DNA of 53,945 bases from Psychromonas sp. Urea-02u-13 (GCF_002835995.1 NZ_PJBZ01000059.1:1-53945), one strand, 5' to 3'. Shown: positions 1-11,324, counted from the stretch's first letter. Notes: generated by a model not told the origin, from the sequence alone. Made by a program: numbers and translations.

Positions 1-671
1 TCTAAAATTACTTCTTGCCCTGAAAAATCTGAAAAAAGATCTTTTTTCTTGAGCTCTTCAAAAACCTGTTGGCAGATATCAGGATTCCCAGAAGCAAATG
101 ATTTTTCCAACAATAAATGTAGAACAGGTAAAGAAAAACTAGATAACTCTCTAGAAATATCATCACTCGAGTTGATCTTAACTAATGTTTTATAGTAAGC
201 GATATCAGTGCAAGGGTTTGCAGGAAGAGCACAATAAAAGTCTTTTAATTCTTGTTCTGATTTTTGTTCTCGAAGTAAATTAATTGCAGCTGCATTTAAA
301 AAGTCTTGAAAATCTTTATCTTGGGAAGAGTTTTCTGAGTAAGCTTTCTTTATTGTTTGTTTTTCTTCATCTGACAATTCAAAATAAGTTACTGCTTTTA
401 AACATGCGATAGCTATTTTTGTTGTAGAGTTGAGATTACCCAGCATACCTAAAGTTCTTAACATAGCTTCTGCTTGATCTTTATTTCCCTCACCAAGCTT
501 TTGAACAATATCTAACAATACAGGCTTAACAAGCTCTAAAGAAACTTCACTTTGGATTATGGTGGTGTACTTATCCCTCATTACTTTATCACCATATACG
601 GCATCACCACTTCCTGTAGCTGATACACTTGTAGTAATATCGTTTGCAACGTTATCTTGTGTTCTTGTCAT
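1..671 (-). CDS. Hypothetical protein with N-terminal GDAVYGDKVM motif (3' end beyond window)
   Basis: The frame is open from an ATG at 671 down to the left edge, about 223 codons without a stop, so the C-terminus is missing. I do not recognise the family. Residues about 20-35 read SGDAVYGDKVMRDK, nearly the same peptide that ends the upstream neighbour (716..1054). The rest is predicted mostly helical and acidic, with Leu/Glu-rich stretches that look like helical repeats; there is no signal peptide or membrane segment. It starts 44 nt after the neighbour's stop with no terminator between, so the two probably form one transcript. The shared glycine-aspartate-lysine motif suggests the products bind each other. 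Similar short G-D-x-V-x-G-D-K motifs, as I recall, turn up in bacterial conflict-system proteins; a role in defence is inference only. Confident that it is coding, not confident of function. Confidence 0.75.
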   Translation of the reverse strand, partial: MTRTQDNVANDITTSVSATGSGDAVYGDKVMRDKYTTIIQSEVSLELVKPVLLDIVQKLGEGNKDQAEAMLRTLGMLGNLNSTTKIAIACLKAVTYFELSDEEKQTIKKAYSENSSQDKDFQDFLNAAAINLLREQKSEQELKDFYCALPANPCTDIAYYKTLVKINSSDDISRELSSFSLPVLHLLLEKSFASGNPDICQQVFEELKKKDLFSDFSGQEVIL

Positions 672-715
672 ATATTGTCTCTGTTAAGTATTTATATTTG
701 TCTTAGATAATCATG

Positions 716-1054
716 TTATCCGACGATTTTGTCCCCCATAACTTTATCGCCGTAGACGGCATCCCCACTACCGAAAGTTTGAACAACTACTTGAGGTGAA
801 TTTGCTTGGTTTAGCTGGTTCAATAAAGCTTTCATCTGGGAAGATGACTCAAGCTTTTGTATTACTTCATCTTGAGATTCACATTGGTTAATGTCTATTT
901 TTGTTAATTCTTGACTTAGCGCTAACTCAATCGTTTCATCAATATTCGTTACTTTACTCACTGTTTCTCTTATGTTCTCAACCGTTGGAGTGGCTTTGAA
1001 CTTGATAAAATCCCAAAGTAATCCACCTAGTATTGCACTGGTAATAAATTCCAT
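716..1054 (-). CDS. Small hypothetical protein with C-terminal GDAVYGDKVMGDK motif
   Basis: A 112-residue protein. It starts with a short hydrophobic segment (residues 4-17, ITSAILGGLLWDFI), followed by a charged helical middle, and ends in GSGDAVYGDKVMGDKIVG. That last motif recurs near the N-terminus of the next gene downstream (1..671), also at DNA level, so one copy was probably derived from the other. The start is supported by an AAGGAT about 6 nt upstream of the ATG. It is the first gene of an apparent two-gene operon; an AT-rich stretch upstream (1090-1160) could hold the promoter. The N-terminal hydrophobic helix may anchor it to the membrane or pack within a small helical domain. Family not recognised. 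The arrangement, adapter-like small protein plus larger helical-repeat protein with a shared motif, suggests a two-component complex. Confidence 0.7.
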   Translation of the reverse strand: MEFITSAILGGLLWDFIKFKATPTVENIRETVSKVTNIDETIELALSQELTKIDINQCESQDEVIQKLESSSQMKALLNQLNQANSPQVVVQTFGSGDAVYGDKVMGDKIVG

Positions 1055-1288
1055 AATAAATCCTTAAAAATATGTATATAAGCATACTAAATATGGGCTA
1101 AGTCGCTAATTTTCAAGCATACAAATTATATTAAATATAAATTAATATAATACTTGGTGTGTTTTTGTATTTTCGGGCCGAGTTGATATGTTGTGGCCAA
1201 GTGATTCAGCCTATTAATTTAGATTCAAATTGATCATTTTCCCTAAGGCGCTTTGTGCCCCAAAGCGAGATAGATTAGCAGCGTCCCT

Positions 1289-1786
1289 TTAAATTTCACA
1301 GCGGGCTAAATCTGCTGCGAAATCTCCCGTATATTTACGGCCTAGCTTTTCAAGTTCATCGATGCTCAGAATAATTGATTTAGGCTCTATACACCTGTCG
1401 CTGTTATGTTGATTCGATGTAGATGTCGATGTGGCTTCTAAATTTTGTTGTACCTTACAAAACTGCCCTAGTGAAAAATTGACCGCTCGTAAGTGATCAC
1501 GAAAAACAGTAGCACTGCTATTGGTGTAGCAGTTAACAATGGATTCAATATCAGGGTTATCACTATTGTCGCTAAGTACATTGATTGTCTTGACCATAGA
1601 AGATTCACCATTTGAAAAGCCACCTAACTCACCTATCGATTGATAAATGACGTGCTGTGCGCTTGTGCTCTCGGCTTCATTCTTATCTTCTGAGAGAAAA
1701 TAAACGCCCAAAACAAGCACAACGATAAAAGAGCCAAAAATAAGCACTGCACTGCCAAAAACTTTCATGGTTTTAATGTTTCTCAA
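1289..1786 (-). CDS. Membrane-anchored hypothetical protein
   Basis: A 165-residue protein with a single hydrophobic segment (residues about 10-31, rich in V/I/L/F) followed by a polar domain, so an N-terminal signal anchor with the rest in the periplasm is the likely topology. The polar part has three cysteines spaced through the middle and C-terminal thirds (in NCYTN, QFCKVQQ and DRCIEP) plus one near the end (ARCEI), which could form disulfides outside the cytoplasm. ATG at 1786 is the first start; the second Met (residue 7, at 1768) would also keep the anchor. It lies alone, with no close partner on the same strand. No family recognised. Confidence 0.6.
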   Translation of the reverse strand: MRNIKTMKVFGSAVLIFGSFIVVLVLGVYFLSEDKNEAESTSAQHVIYQSIGELGGFSNGESSMVKTINVLSDNSDNPDIESIVNCYTNSSATVFRDHLRAVNFSLGQFCKVQQNLEATSTSTSNQHNSDRCIEPKSIILSIDELEKLGRKYTGDFAADLARCEI

Positions 1787-2227
1787 GATATATTTACCTC
1801 TCTAATATGTGACTCTGGATTTTATGATATCGCTATTTAACTTCCTCTTTTTTACTCACATATACAAGCTTCTTTACCTAGAAAGCAGCAACCCGTGTGG
1901 TTAAAATTTAATAGCCGTTATGATGGTACTGCTATAGTGATTTGGGTCACGACTATAGAGGGAATCTACTTGTTTTATAAGATACTTTGTAGGCCGTTCC
2001 GACTTAAAAATCTACCTTGTAAACGCCCCAAAGTGGCGCAGTCATTCAGTCCTCCCATTTAAATAATAATGACCGATATTTACTAAGGCTAACAGGCCCT
2101 TTTACGCCTTAGAGAAGTAACCTATTTAGAAAATACTGCCCGTGTCACTTGTGCTAAAGGCAAACTGAGTGTCAATTTTGTACTAGTATTCTAGTAAGTA
2201 ATTATCATTTACTTAGGTGCCTTTGTA
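1787..2227. other. Intergenic region, no gene seen
   Basis: A 441-base stretch between a minus-strand and a plus-strand gene, so it should hold two divergent promoters. No open frame of note. A short palindrome, TACTAG-TATT-CTAGTA, at 2181..2196 lies about 30 nt before the solute-binding protein start and could be an operator. I found no convincing -35/-10 pair. Confidence 0.4.
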
Positions 2228-3001
2228 ATGAAACTATCGATTAAAAAAATGTTAATGTTATGTTTTGTTTTGCTTGGACTCAGTATCCCGCAAATTAGTT
2301 TGTCTCATCCTTTCGACAAAATTAAATGTTTAACGGAAAACTACCCTCCCTATAATTTTTTTCAAGATGGTCGCCTGCAGGGTATTGCAGTAGATTTATT
2401 AGATGTGATGCTGAAAAAAATCAAAGCAGATACCGATGTTCAGGAAATTGAAGTGATGCCCTGGGCCAGAGCGTATCATGATGTTTTATATAATTCAGAT
2501 ACCTGCATTTTCTCCACCACTCGCACTGAAAAACGGGAAAAACTGTTTAAATGGGTTGGACCTATTGCCTCGACAACCATTGCATTAATTGCAAAAAAGA
2601 ACAGCAATATTTATATCAACTCTGCTCGAGACCTTTCTAACTATCGCATCGGTGTTGTAAGAGAAGACATTGGAGAACAACTTCTTCTCGCCGCGGGTAT
2701 GCAGTTAAAAGACCTTAAGCGCCTTGGCGGAGTGCATGCCACCAGACGTTCAATCAACAAGCTCAATTTTGATAGGATAGATGCCTGGGCCTACGAGAAA
2801 AATGTCGCTTTATGGGAAATCAAAAAGAATGGTTTTAACAGTGATGACTATTTGGTGGTATATAAACTGTTTGACGGTAATCTCTACTATGCCTTTAATA
2901 TTGAAACACCGGACGAACTGATTTTAGAACTGCAGACCGCATTCGACGAAATCAAAGAGGAGGGAATCCATCAAAAAATAATGGATAAGTACTTAAGATA
3001 A
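2228..3001 (+). CDS. Periplasmic substrate-binding protein, family 3 (amino-acid-type)
   Basis: A 257-residue protein with a signal peptide (basic MKLSIKK, hydrophobic core to about residue 25, then SHP) and the two-lobed family 3 solute-binding fold: the opening strand KCLTENYPPYNF and GIAVDLLDVMLKK are typical of this group (SBP_bac_3), as is the second lobe around DLSNYRIGVV and DIGEQLL. No ABC permease or ATPase gene lies next to it. Stand-alone members with weak similarity to amino-acid binders are common in marine gammaproteobacteria and may work as orphan binders or with distant transporters. The ligand cannot be read from sequence. A strong bidirectional terminator follows. The ATG at 2228 is preferred because it gives a complete signal peptide. 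Confidence 0.85.
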   Translation: MKLSIKKMLMLCFVLLGLSIPQISLSHPFDKIKCLTENYPPYNFFQDGRLQGIAVDLLDVMLKKIKADTDVQEIEVMPWARAYHDVLYNSDTCIFSTTRTEKREKLFKWVGPIASTTIALIAKKNSNIYINSARDLSNYRIGVVREDIGEQLLLAAGMQLKDLKRLGGVHATRRSINKLNFDRIDAWAYEKNVALWEIKKNGFNSDDYLVVYKLFDGNLYYAFNIETPDELILELQTAFDEIKEEGIHQKIMDKYLR

Positions 3002-3061
3002 ACGTTGTGCCTCTAAGTGAACGGGTAAACTAGAATCTTATGCTACATTTCTCATCGCAAA

Positions 3062-3087
3062 AAAAAAGAGCCATTGGCTCTTTTTTA
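3062..3087. terminator. Bidirectional rho-independent terminator
   Basis: The stem AAAAGAGCC/GGCTCTTTT with an ATT loop has an A-run on one side and a T-run on the other. It serves the converging solute-binding protein gene (+) and serS (-). A second small hairpin with a TTCG loop (TAGCC-TTCG-GGCTA-like, about 3103..3115) overlaps the serS stop region. Confidence 0.85.
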
Positions 3088-3115
3088 GTTTTTACTGACA
3101 GCTAGCCTTCGGCTA

Positions 3116-4411
<1,296 letters not shown>

Positions 4412-4789
4412 CTAACTCTTTAAAACTAATAGTGTGCCCATGTAGGCAGCCAAAATACAAACAACATTTAACGCGATAGTTATCGCTTTTAACAGTTCCC
4501 CCTGCTGTCATAACAACAGGTTATCCATCGAAAATGTTGAAAATGTGGTTAATGCTCCTAAACACCCAACGCCAATTAATGGCCACCAAGGTGATGAGGA
4601 AGTTGTTGCTTGTTGCATTCACTGAAAAATAGCAACCATAATCAGCAAGCCCAACATATTAAAGGCAAGTGTAACAAATGGAAAACCTTTTCCAAAGAAG
4701 CTTCTTGCGTATTGAGCAATTAAATAAGCTAAATTTAAGCAATTGTTTAGGATCAATATTAAGGGCGTTATAAAAACACAAACAATCAT
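4412..4789 (-). pseudogene. crcB: crcB fluoride channel, inactivated by two in-frame TGA codons
   Basis: Reading the minus strand from an ATG at 4789 to a TAG at 4412 gives a 126-codon frame, the normal CrcB/Fluc length, interrupted by TGA at codon 57 (4619..4621) and TGA at codon 94 (4508..4510). The matches to CrcB are clear: FFGKGFPFVTLAFNMLG (N-terminal half) and GCLGALTTFSTFSMDNLL followed by QQGELLKA (the TTFSTFS fluoride-pore signature). The N-terminal GGxxGAxxRY motif is also decayed (LNNCLNLAYL). CrcB normally exports fluoride as a dual-topology dimer. It lies 9 nt upstream of serS on the same strand. The adjacent fluoride riboswitch and CLC-F gene make loss of this channel tolerable. 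A sequencing error is unlikely to explain two stops plus the lost N-terminal motif. Confidence 0.85.
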
Positions 4790-4835
4790 TAATATTGAAA
4801 TACAACATCTTGATGCTTATAATGTTTTTGTGATC

Positions 4836-5151
4836 TATACCCATGCCACCTCAAAATGCTTTGTCAGGCACAAGCTCGATAACCAGAGCAAGGCACAATA
4901 TGAGGTAACCTATCGAACGGTAGGATTAAAAAAGACGTTAATCCATTATTGTTATTCACTTTTCGATTGTTGTAACGCTGGGCTGCCATGGTTGAATAAT
5001 AATCGAGCTTGCGCCCCGTAGGGCAATGAAAATTGTACCCATCTACGTTGTTATAAAATATCGACTTAGAATGACTAGGCTTCAATTTTATGCCTAGTAT
5101 CTCGGTACAATTTTTCTTGCTGACTTTGCATCTTGAAGTAGCATGGGTATA
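4836..5151. mobile_element. MITE-like element with 24-bp imperfect terminal inverted repeats
   Basis: The ends are TATACCCATGCCACCTCAAA plus ATGC (4836..4859) and its inverse (5128..5151), matching at 21 of 24 positions; weaker inverted similarity runs further inward. The 316-bp interior has no transposase; the short frames in it are by-products of the inverted ends. It lies between the crcB pseudogene and the fluoride riboswitch. A related right end occurs at 12352..12388. Transposition by a transposase supplied in trans is inference. Confidence 0.65.
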
Positions 5152-5157
5152 TATCAC

Positions 5158-5215
5158 GGGTGATGGAGTTCCACCTTTAACCGCTCATTTTTTATGTGAG
5201 ATGATGACCCCTGCT
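5158..5215 (+). ncRNA. Fluoride riboswitch (crcB motif)
   Basis: The sequence fits the crcB-motif consensus: GGTGATGGAGTTCCACC with the GGTG/CACC outer pairing, then AACCGCTCA, a variable loop, TGAG pairing back to CTCA, and the conserved GATGACCCCT. This RNA binds Mg-coordinated fluoride and turns on downstream expression. It lies 88 nt upstream of the CLC-F-type antiporter on the same strand, the expected target. The region between aptamer and ATG should hold the expression platform; I see no strong terminator, so control could be at translation. Confidence 0.9.
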
Positions 5216-5303
5216 AGATAGGATAGCCCCGCACAGATTCTTAATCTCTTTTCATATCTGTACCTATCCTTACCCGTTAATTAATTTTTAGGTATAAGCA
5301 ATT

Positions 5304-6674
5304 ATGTCTCACCCATTAAAACTCAATCCAAAACATTTTTTACACATGTGCCGCTGGATAATCATCATTCTTCCTGTTGCAAGCTTGATTGGCGCATTAA
5401 ATGCCTTCTTTTTATGGCTACTCTCTGAAGCGACCTCAACGCGTGAAGCAAACACATGGTTACTTTATCTTCTGCCTTTTGCAGGTTTACTCATTGTTTA
5501 TCTATACGAAAAACTGGGTAAAAATTCAGCCGGTGGTAATAACCTGATTATGGATGAAATCCATGAACCGGGCGCAGGCATCCCTAAAAGAATGGGCCCG
5601 CTTGTGCTGATTACCACGGTGATCACGCATTTATTTGGTGGCTCAGCAGGTCGTGAAGGCACCGCTGTTCAAATCGGTGGCGCGACATCTCATTTCTTTG
5701 CCGGATTATTTAAATTATCCCCTTCCGATACACGCTTATTATTAATTTCTGGTGTGGCGGCAGGCTTTGGCGCCATCTTTGGTACGCCTTTAACCGGCGC
5801 TATTTTTGCATTGGAAGTGCTCGCGATTGGCCGTATTAAGTACGATGCTATACTGCCCGCTCTTTTTGCTGCCATTATTGCCGATACAGTGGCTACCGCG
5901 TTGGGTGCACACCATACTCATTTCCGAATTGATTTCTTAGAAACATTCCAAATACTGGATAACATTGTAAAAATTGACCCTTATTTATTATTGAAAGTGC
6001 TGGTTGCGGGTATTGGTTTTGGTCTTGCGGGTTATTTATTTGGTGAATTAACTCACTCATTAAAAGACTTCTTTAAAGTCACTTTAAAAAGCCCCTACTT
6101 GACCGTGTTTGTCGGCGGTATTCTTATCATTCTATTAACAAAATTAATTGGTAATTATGACTATACCGGCTTAGGTGTGTATTCGAGCCGTGAAGGGGGT
6201 GTGAGTATTGTCTCTGCTTTTCACGAGGGTGGTGCTGAATGGTATAGCTGGTTATTTAAGTTAGGTCTTACTGCGTTAACCTTGTCCGTTGGATTTAAAG
6301 GCGGTGAAGTCACACCTTTGTTTTTCATTGGCGCCACATTAGGAAACACACTCGCTTGGGTGTTAGGTGCGCCACCTGAACTCTTTGCTGCACTGGGTCT
6401 TATCGCTGTTTTTGCAGCAGCAACCAATACCCCTCTTGCCTGTACCATAATGGGCGTTGAGCTCTTTGGTTCAGAGTATTTACTCTATTTTGCCGTTGTT
6501 TGTTATACCGCTTATTTCTTTAGTGGCCATACGGGAATTTACTCATCGCAGCGTATTGCAGTACCTAAACTATTTGATAGCAAAGGCGAAATTCCTTTTG
6601 AGGGAAAAATAGGGGAACTCAGAGAAACACACTCGAGTCTATTTGCGTGCTTGATTAAGAAGATCAAAAAATAG
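5304..6674 (+). CDS. CLC-F-type fluoride/proton antiporter
   Basis: A 456-residue inner-membrane CLC-family protein with about ten hydrophobic helices. Instead of the GSGIP chloride-binding loop of ordinary CLCs it has GGNNLI (residues 77-82), and its gating motif is GREGT with Glu118. Loss of the GSGIP serine is the hallmark of CLC-F antiporters, which expel fluoride in exchange for protons. A second conserved helix start, [12 protein letters not shown], is also present. The fluoride riboswitch 88 nt upstream independently supports the function. It probably replaces the dead crcB next door. No C-terminal CBS domains. An ordinary EriC-type chloride antiporter is the alternative, but loop and riboswitch both argue against it. 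Start at ATG 5304; a weak AGG lies upstream. Confidence 0.92.
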   Translation: MSHPLKLNPKHFLHMCRWIIIILPVASLIGALNAFFLWLLSEATSTREANTWLLYLLPFAGLLIVYLYEKLGKNSAGGNNLIMDEIHEPGAGIPKRMGPLVLITTVITHLFGGSAGREGTAVQIGGATSHFFAGLFKLSPSDTRLLLISGVAAGFGAIFGTPLTGAIFALEVLAIGRIKYDAILPALFAAIIADTVATALGAHHTHFRIDFLETFQILDNIVKIDPYLLLKVLVAGIGFGLAGYLFGELTHSLKDFFKVTLKSPYLTVFVGGILIILLTKLIGNYDYTGLGVYSSREGGVSIVSAFHEGGAEWYSWLFKLGLTALTLSVGFKGGEVTPLFFIGATLGNTLAWVLGAPPELFAALGLIAVFAAATNTPLACTIMGVELFGSEYLLYFAVVCYTAYFFSGHTGIYSSQRIAVPKLFDSKGEIPFEGKIGELRETHSSLFACLIKKIKK

Positions 6675-6710
6675 GAAAGCTTGCAAAAGGAATTTTCTAG
6701 CGCGTTATTT

Positions 6711-6839
6711 GGAAGTGGGATTTTAATCCTGCAGGGTTTGTGGTGTTAGCAACCTATGGCAAGCCTAAAGGCTCACTTCCAAGGATATGTAATTGTAGGA
6801 AGCCGGACTTCAGTCCTGCAGGGTTTAGGCGTTAGCAAC
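6711..6839. repeat. Two REP-like direct repeats of about 42 bp
   Basis: Copies at 6711..6753 and 6798..6839 share GGAAG, CCTGCAGGGTTT and GTTAGCAAC blocks. The first carries GGAAGTG, whose inverse CACTTCC closes a hairpin at 6774..6780. They lie between the converging CLC-F gene and rarA. This looks like an interspersed extragenic repeat that may also help end transcription; a genome-wide count is needed to confirm a family. Confidence 0.6.
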
Positions 6840-6883
6840 AGCTGATAACGAACAAAACCCTAGAAGATCGTAAACAATAAGAA

Positions 6884-8200
6884 TTAATAACGCTTATTGG
6901 GACTTTGTGAATCAAGTTCACGAAGGTAGTCTAACTTAGCGCGTATTTGCTTCTCATAGCCTCTGTCAGAAGGCTGATAAAAGGTTTCATCTTGCAATTC
7001 AACCGGTAAATACACTTCACCAGCGGCAAACGCCCCTTCTTCATCATGCGCATAACGATAACCTTCATTATGACCGAGATCTTTCATTAACTGTGTCGGT
7101 GCATTACGCAGGTGCAATGGCACATCAAAGTCTGGGTAATCATTCACTAGTTGTTTTGCTTTTGCAAAGGCGACATATACGGCATTACTTTTTGGTGCAC
7201 TGGCACAATAAACAATGGCTTGTGCGATAGCGCGCTCACCTTCGTAGGGGCCAACACGGCTAAAACAATCCCAGGCATTAATGGCAATTTGCATTGCACG
7301 CGGGTCGGCATTACCAATGTCTTCAGAGGCGATCGCTAATAAACGTCTTGCGACATAAAGTGGATCACAACCCCCTGCTAACATACGCGCAAACCAATAC
7401 AAAGCGGCATCAACATTTGAGCCACGTATCGATTTATGAAAAGCGGATATTAAGTCGTAAAATAAGTCGCCTTTATTATCAAAGCTCACCCCTTCACGGC
7501 CCGCTATTTCCATCAGTAGTTCTAACGTGACTAAGCCTTCGATGGCCATGTCGTTCAACAATTCAAGATAGTTAAGCGCTTTACGTGCATCGCCTTGTAC
7601 TAAAATCGCTAATTTTTGTTTTACTTCATTTTCAAAACGAATATTACTTGCGGCTAACCCATCACTCGCCTCACAGGCTTGGTCTATAACCGCTTCAATT
7701 TCACTGTCTGTTAGTTTTTTAAGCAGGTAAACACGTGCTCTTGAAAGCAATGCGTTATTAAGTTCAAAGGAAGGGTTTTCAGTGGTCGCGCCAACAAACA
7801 AAATCGTACCATCTTCAATAAAAGGTAAAAAAGCATCTTGCTGACTTTTATTAAAACGATGTACCTCATCAACAAACAATAAAGTGCGTAAACCGGAAGC
7901 TTGATTTTGTTTAGCGATTTCAATGGCAGCACGAATCTCTTTAATGCCAGACGTCACCGCGGATAAACGCTCAACATGCGCATTACAATAAGTCGCTATC
8001 AACTCGGCAAGTGTTGTTTTACCCGTACCCGGTGGTCCCCACAAAATCATTGAATGGGCAGCGCCCGCTTCTAGTGCTTTACGAAGCGGTTTACCTTCAC
8101 CCACAATATGAGACTGGCCAATATATTGTGCAAAACCCTTGGGCCGCATACGCGCAGCCAAGGGTTGAAATTCATTATTTACTTCAAACAGATCACGCAT
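6884..8200 (-). CDS. rarA: Replication-associated recombination protein A (AAA+ ATPase)
   Basis: A 438-residue AAA+ ATPase of the RarA/MgsA/WRNIP1 family, which acts at stalled replication forks and DNA ends in the cytoplasm. Walker A is GPPGTGKTT (Lys61) and Walker B is [12 protein letters not shown] (about residues 107-118), with a sensor region [12 protein letters not shown] and the C-terminal oligomerisation domain typical of the family ([26 protein letters not shown]). Length is normal (E. coli 447). Its ATG overlaps the lolA stop by one base (TAATG arrangement), so translation is likely coupled. Gene order ftsK-lolA-rarA is conserved with E. coli. Confidence 0.97.
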   Translation of the reverse strand: MRDLFEVNNEFQPLAARMRPKGFAQYIGQSHIVGEGKPLRKALEAGAAHSMILWGPPGTGKTTLAELIATYCNAHVERLSAVTSGIKEIRAAIEIAKQNQASGLRTLLFVDEVHRFNKSQQDAFLPFIEDGTILFVGATTENPSFELNNALLSRARVYLLKKLTDSEIEAVIDQACEASDGLAASNIRFENEVKQKLAILVQGDARKALNYLELLNDMAIEGLVTLELLMEIAGREGVSFDNKGDLFYDLISAFHKSIRGSNVDAALYWFARMLAGGCDPLYVARRLLAIASEDIGNADPRAMQIAINAWDCFSRVGPYEGERAIAQAIVYCASAPKSNAVYVAFAKAKQLVNDYPDFDVPLHLRNAPTQLMKDLGHNEGYRYAHDEEGAFAAGEVYLPVELQDETFYQPSDRGYEKQIRAKLDYLRELDSQSPNKRY

Positions 8201-8808
8201 TAACGTTGGTCATCCACTTCTACACCTGCGGGAATGTTAAATTTAAACATGGCATCATCAATCGGAGTCAGTACTTTTTTATGCGTTAATAAAAACTCGC
8301 TACGTTGTCCTTGCTCTTCAATCACAACAAATTTATTGATATTATTGTTGTTATCGAATTCAAATATAAAGCGGGTTGCTTGAACTTGCTTAGGATTAGT
8401 CACACTAAATATGTTGCCTTTTTTAGTGACTACGTAATCTGCCCATTGCGCTTTTGTTGCACCGGCAAGTAAAGCAAACGGCGTACCTGTAATCGCGTCT
8501 GCAAAATTAATCAGGGTAACTTGCTCTATAAATGGGCTGTAATACCAAATCGTTTTACCATCAGAAACAATTAAGTCCTCTTCTGGTGTAATCACTTGCC
8601 AGTGAAATTTCCCTGGACGCGAAATAGTCATTTCGCCTGTACTTTTGTTTAATAGCTTACCTTCAGCACTACTGACTTTCTGTGTGAATGTCGCGTTAAT
8701 TTGCTCAAAAACGGCTAATTTATCTTTTAACTGTTGCGCGTCTGCTGACAGTGCGTTTGCAGAAAAAGAGAGTGTCAGTAAACATAATGAAACAAGAAAC
8801 TTTTGCAT
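8200..8808 (-). CDS. lolA: Outer-membrane lipoprotein carrier protein
   Basis: A 202-residue periplasmic chaperone that takes lipoproteins from LolCDE in the inner membrane to LolB at the outer membrane. It has a signal peptide ([19 protein letters not shown], cleavage near residue 19) and LolA landmarks: a helical start ([21 protein letters not shown]), then [21 protein letters not shown] with the conserved arginine and WYYSP. Length fits E. coli LolA (204). It begins 5 nt after the ftsK stop and overlaps rarA by one base, a tight three-gene operon. Confidence 0.97.
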   Translation of the reverse strand: MQKFLVSLCLLTLSFSANALSADAQQLKDKLAVFEQINATFTQKVSSAEGKLLNKSTGEMTISRPGKFHWQVITPEEDLIVSDGKTIWYYSPFIEQVTLINFADAITGTPFALLAGATKAQWADYVVTKKGNIFSVTNPKQVQATRFIFEFDNNNNINKFVVIEEQGQRSEFLLTHKKVLTPIDDAMFKFNIPAGVEVDDQR

Positions 8809-8813
8809 GATTT

Positions 8814-11324
8814 TTAATCCTTAACGGGTGGTGGAGCAAGTACATCACGGCTGCTGTTTGCGCCTGACGGTGAGCTGATAACACCCTGTGCTTGTAATTG
8901 ATCAACTAAACGAGCAGAACGGTTATAACCAATTCTGAATTTACGTTGAATACTAGAAATTGAGACTTTACGTGTCTCGGTAATAAATGCCACTACTTCA
9001 TCAAACAGTGCATCAATCTCATTTTCACCTTCGACTTCTTCGCCAGGTAAAATACTATCAAGACTCATTTCGCCCTCTAAAATATCTTTAACATAATTGG
9101 GTGCGCCACGTTTTTTCCAATCTGCAACGACCTTATGAACTTCGTGATCATCTACAAATGCGCCGTGAACACGTGTTGGTACGCCCGTGCCCGGTGGTAA
9201 ATACAACATATCACCGTGACCTAATAACGTTTCAGCACCTTGCATCCCCAGAATGGTACGCGAGTCAATTTTACTCGATACTTGAAATGCAATACGTGTT
9301 GGAATATTGGCTTTAATCAAACCTGTAATAACATCTACCGATGGACGCTGTGTGGCTAAAATAAGGTGAATACCGGCCGCACGGGCTTTTTGTGCAATAC
9401 GTGTGATTAACTCTTCACACTTTTTACCCACAATCATCATCATGTCAGCAAACTCATCCACAACAACCACGATATTAGGTAGCTTCTCTAAATAAGGCGC
9501 CGTTTCATCCATGCTATCGCCCTCTTTCCAAACGGGATCAACCATTGGTTGTCCCGTTTCTTTACCCTCTTTTACTTTTGCATTGTAACCAGCCAGTGTT
9601 CTCACACCCACCGCTGATAATAATTTATAACGACGTTCCATCTCACCCACACACCAACGCAGCGCATTGGCTGCATCTTTCATGTCTGTCACGACTTCTG
9701 TTAATAGATGTGGAATCCCTTCATAAACACTTAATTCCAACATTTTAGGATCGATTAGAATCATGCGTACGTCTTCAGGCGCTGACTTATAAAGTAGGCT
9801 GACTAACATACAGTTAACCCCAACCGATTTACCTGAACCCGTTGTACCTGCAACTAATAAATGTGGCATTTTACCTAGATCAACAACCACCGGCTCACCT
9901 GAGATATCCGCCCCTAATACCATTGATAGTGGTGATTTTGCATCTCTGAACACTTGGCTACCCAGTACTTGTGAAGAAAATACGGTTTCACGATGTTTAT
10001 TGGGTAATTCCAATGCAATCACCGCTTTACCGGGGATTTGATCCACAACACGCACACTCATTGCCGATAACGCACGTGCTAAATCTTTTTCAAGACTAGA
10101 AACCGTGCTTACTTTCATACCCGGTGATAACGCTAATTCAAAGCGTGTAATAACAGGTCCTGGTAATACGTTAACCACATCGGCTTTAATTTTAAATTCC
10201 AATAGTTTTGATTCAACTAAACGCGCAGCAATCTGTAAGTCTTCTTCTGAAACAGGATTTGCTCTTTTGTTGGGGCGATCCAATAAATCAATGCTTGGAA
10301 AAGGCGCTAAGTTTTTATCAATTTTACGTTTAATCGCTGGTCTTGCATGTGCCGGTAAATGCGAGAAGTCAGGTATTATTTCAGGAGCCTCATTTACCGT
10401 TTCAGCTGAAATGTGTGGCACGTCATCAAGTTCACTTTCGCTAAAGTTGATTTCAGGAGAAACATCATCGTTTTCCAATCCGGAAGCTGCAAACACAAAA
10501 TCGTCAACGTCCGCTATATCATCATCACTAAATGGTGCGTGTTCATATTGTTCATCTATCTCTGGCGAGAGTATTGCTTCTTGGTTAACTTTTACTGGTT
10601 TTTCTGCTTTGGCTGCTTTTTTCGGTAAAGAGAAATTTAATTTTTTACGTGGTTTTTTGTCCACTTTCAGTGAGTCGTCTAATTCTTTTGCGATTAAGCG
10701 GTTTTCATTAAATGCTTGAACGTGCGCAGGTAGCAAGCCAATTTGTATGATGCCTTTAATCGTTAATGCGCCTAACCCATCCACTAAACGTAACCAAGAG
10801 AAACCAAATAACAATGTGATGCCAGAGATGAGCAGTGTTAATAACACTAAATTCACCGCAAGTAGGCTAAATAAACCGAGCATGCTTTGTGCAATCACGT
10901 CACCTATCAAACCACCCGACGGGTAATAGTGGAAATCGTTAAAGTTAAGTGATGCTAATCCCGAGAGGCTAAAGATAGTGAAAATGAAACCAATAATACG
11001 CAAGCTTAAATTAAGATAATCGAAGTCGAGGCTAAATTTAGGTTTCCAAAAAAGAATCCACGCTAAAGCAGAAACAATAAAGGGCACCACATAAGCTAAT
11101 AACCCAAACACATAAAACAGCACATCTGCTGTCCAAGCCCCGACACGGCCTCCGGAATTTTGAATATCCGCAACCCATTGCTGTTGCGACCAACTTGGGT
11201 CTACAGGCGAAAATGAAAGCAGTGAAATAGCGACAAAAACAGCACTAAACAGGGTCATAATGACCCCCACTTCAAATAGTTTTTGAACACCAGAAAGGTG
11301 ATTGATCATATTTTTTTTAAGCAA
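8814..11324 (-). CDS. ftsK: DNA translocase FtsK
   Basis: Septum-located hexameric motor that clears chromosome termini and activates XerCD at dif. Domains: four or five N-terminal membrane helices (to about residue 190), an acidic low-complexity linker (about 220-340), the RecA-like motor with Walker A GTTGSGKS (Lys499) and Walker [13 protein letters not shown], and a C-terminal gamma winged helix ([24 protein letters not shown]) that reads KOPS. At 836 residues it is much shorter than E. coli FtsK (1329) because the linker is short. I chose a TTG start at 11324: a GAGG lies 6 nt upstream, while the ATG at 11309 has no good ribosome-binding site and the first possible start at 11396 would overlap fadR. 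It follows fadR by 26 nt. Confidence 0.95.
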   Translation of the reverse strand: MLKKNMINHLSGVQKLFEVGVIMTLFSAVFVAISLLSFSPVDPSWSQQQWVADIQNSGGRVGAWTADVLFYVFGLLAYVVPFIVSALAWILFWKPKFSLDFDYLNLSLRIIGFIFTIFSLSGLASLNFNDFHYYPSGGLIGDVIAQSMLGLFSLLAVNLVLLTLLISGITLLFGFSWLRLVDGLGALTIKGIIQIGLLPAHVQAFNENRLIAKELDDSLKVDKKPRKKLNFSLPKKAAKAEKPVKVNQEAILSPEIDEQYEHAPFSDDDIADVDDFVFAASGLENDDVSPEINFSESELDDVPHISAETVNEAPEIIPDFSHLPAHARPAIKRKIDKNLAPFPSIDLLDRPNKRANPVSEEDLQIAARLVESKLLEFKIKADVVNVLPGPVITRFELALSPGMKVSTVSSLEKDLARALSAMSVRVVDQIPGKAVIALELPNKHRETVFSSQVLGSQVFRDAKSPLSMVLGADISGEPVVVDLGKMPHLLVAGTTGSGKSVGVNCMLVSLLYKSAPEDVRMILIDPKMLELSVYEGIPHLLTEVVTDMKDAANALRWCVGEMERRYKLLSAVGVRTLAGYNAKVKEGKETGQPMVDPVWKEGDSMDETAPYLEKLPNIVVVVDEFADMMMIVGKKCEELITRIAQKARAAGIHLILATQRPSVDVITGLIKANIPTRIAFQVSSKIDSRTILGMQGAETLLGHGDMLYLPPGTGVPTRVHGAFVDDHEVHKVVADWKKRGAPNYVKDILEGEMSLDSILPGEEVEGENEIDALFDEVVAFITETRKVSISSIQRKFRIGYNRSARLVDQLQAQGVISSPSGANSSRDVLAPPPVKD

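Noticed and set aside
4412..4789. TGA codons in crcB read through as Trp or selenocysteine
   Set aside because: Other genes in the window end at TGA or TAA normally and the N-terminal motif has also decayed; no SECIS-like element was looked for in depth but pseudogenisation is simpler.
4743..5157. Two overlapping open frames with the same start peptide (IYTHATS) on opposite strands
   Set aside because: Both are read-through of the MITE terminal inverted repeats, which explains the shared peptide; no ribosome-binding site or family.
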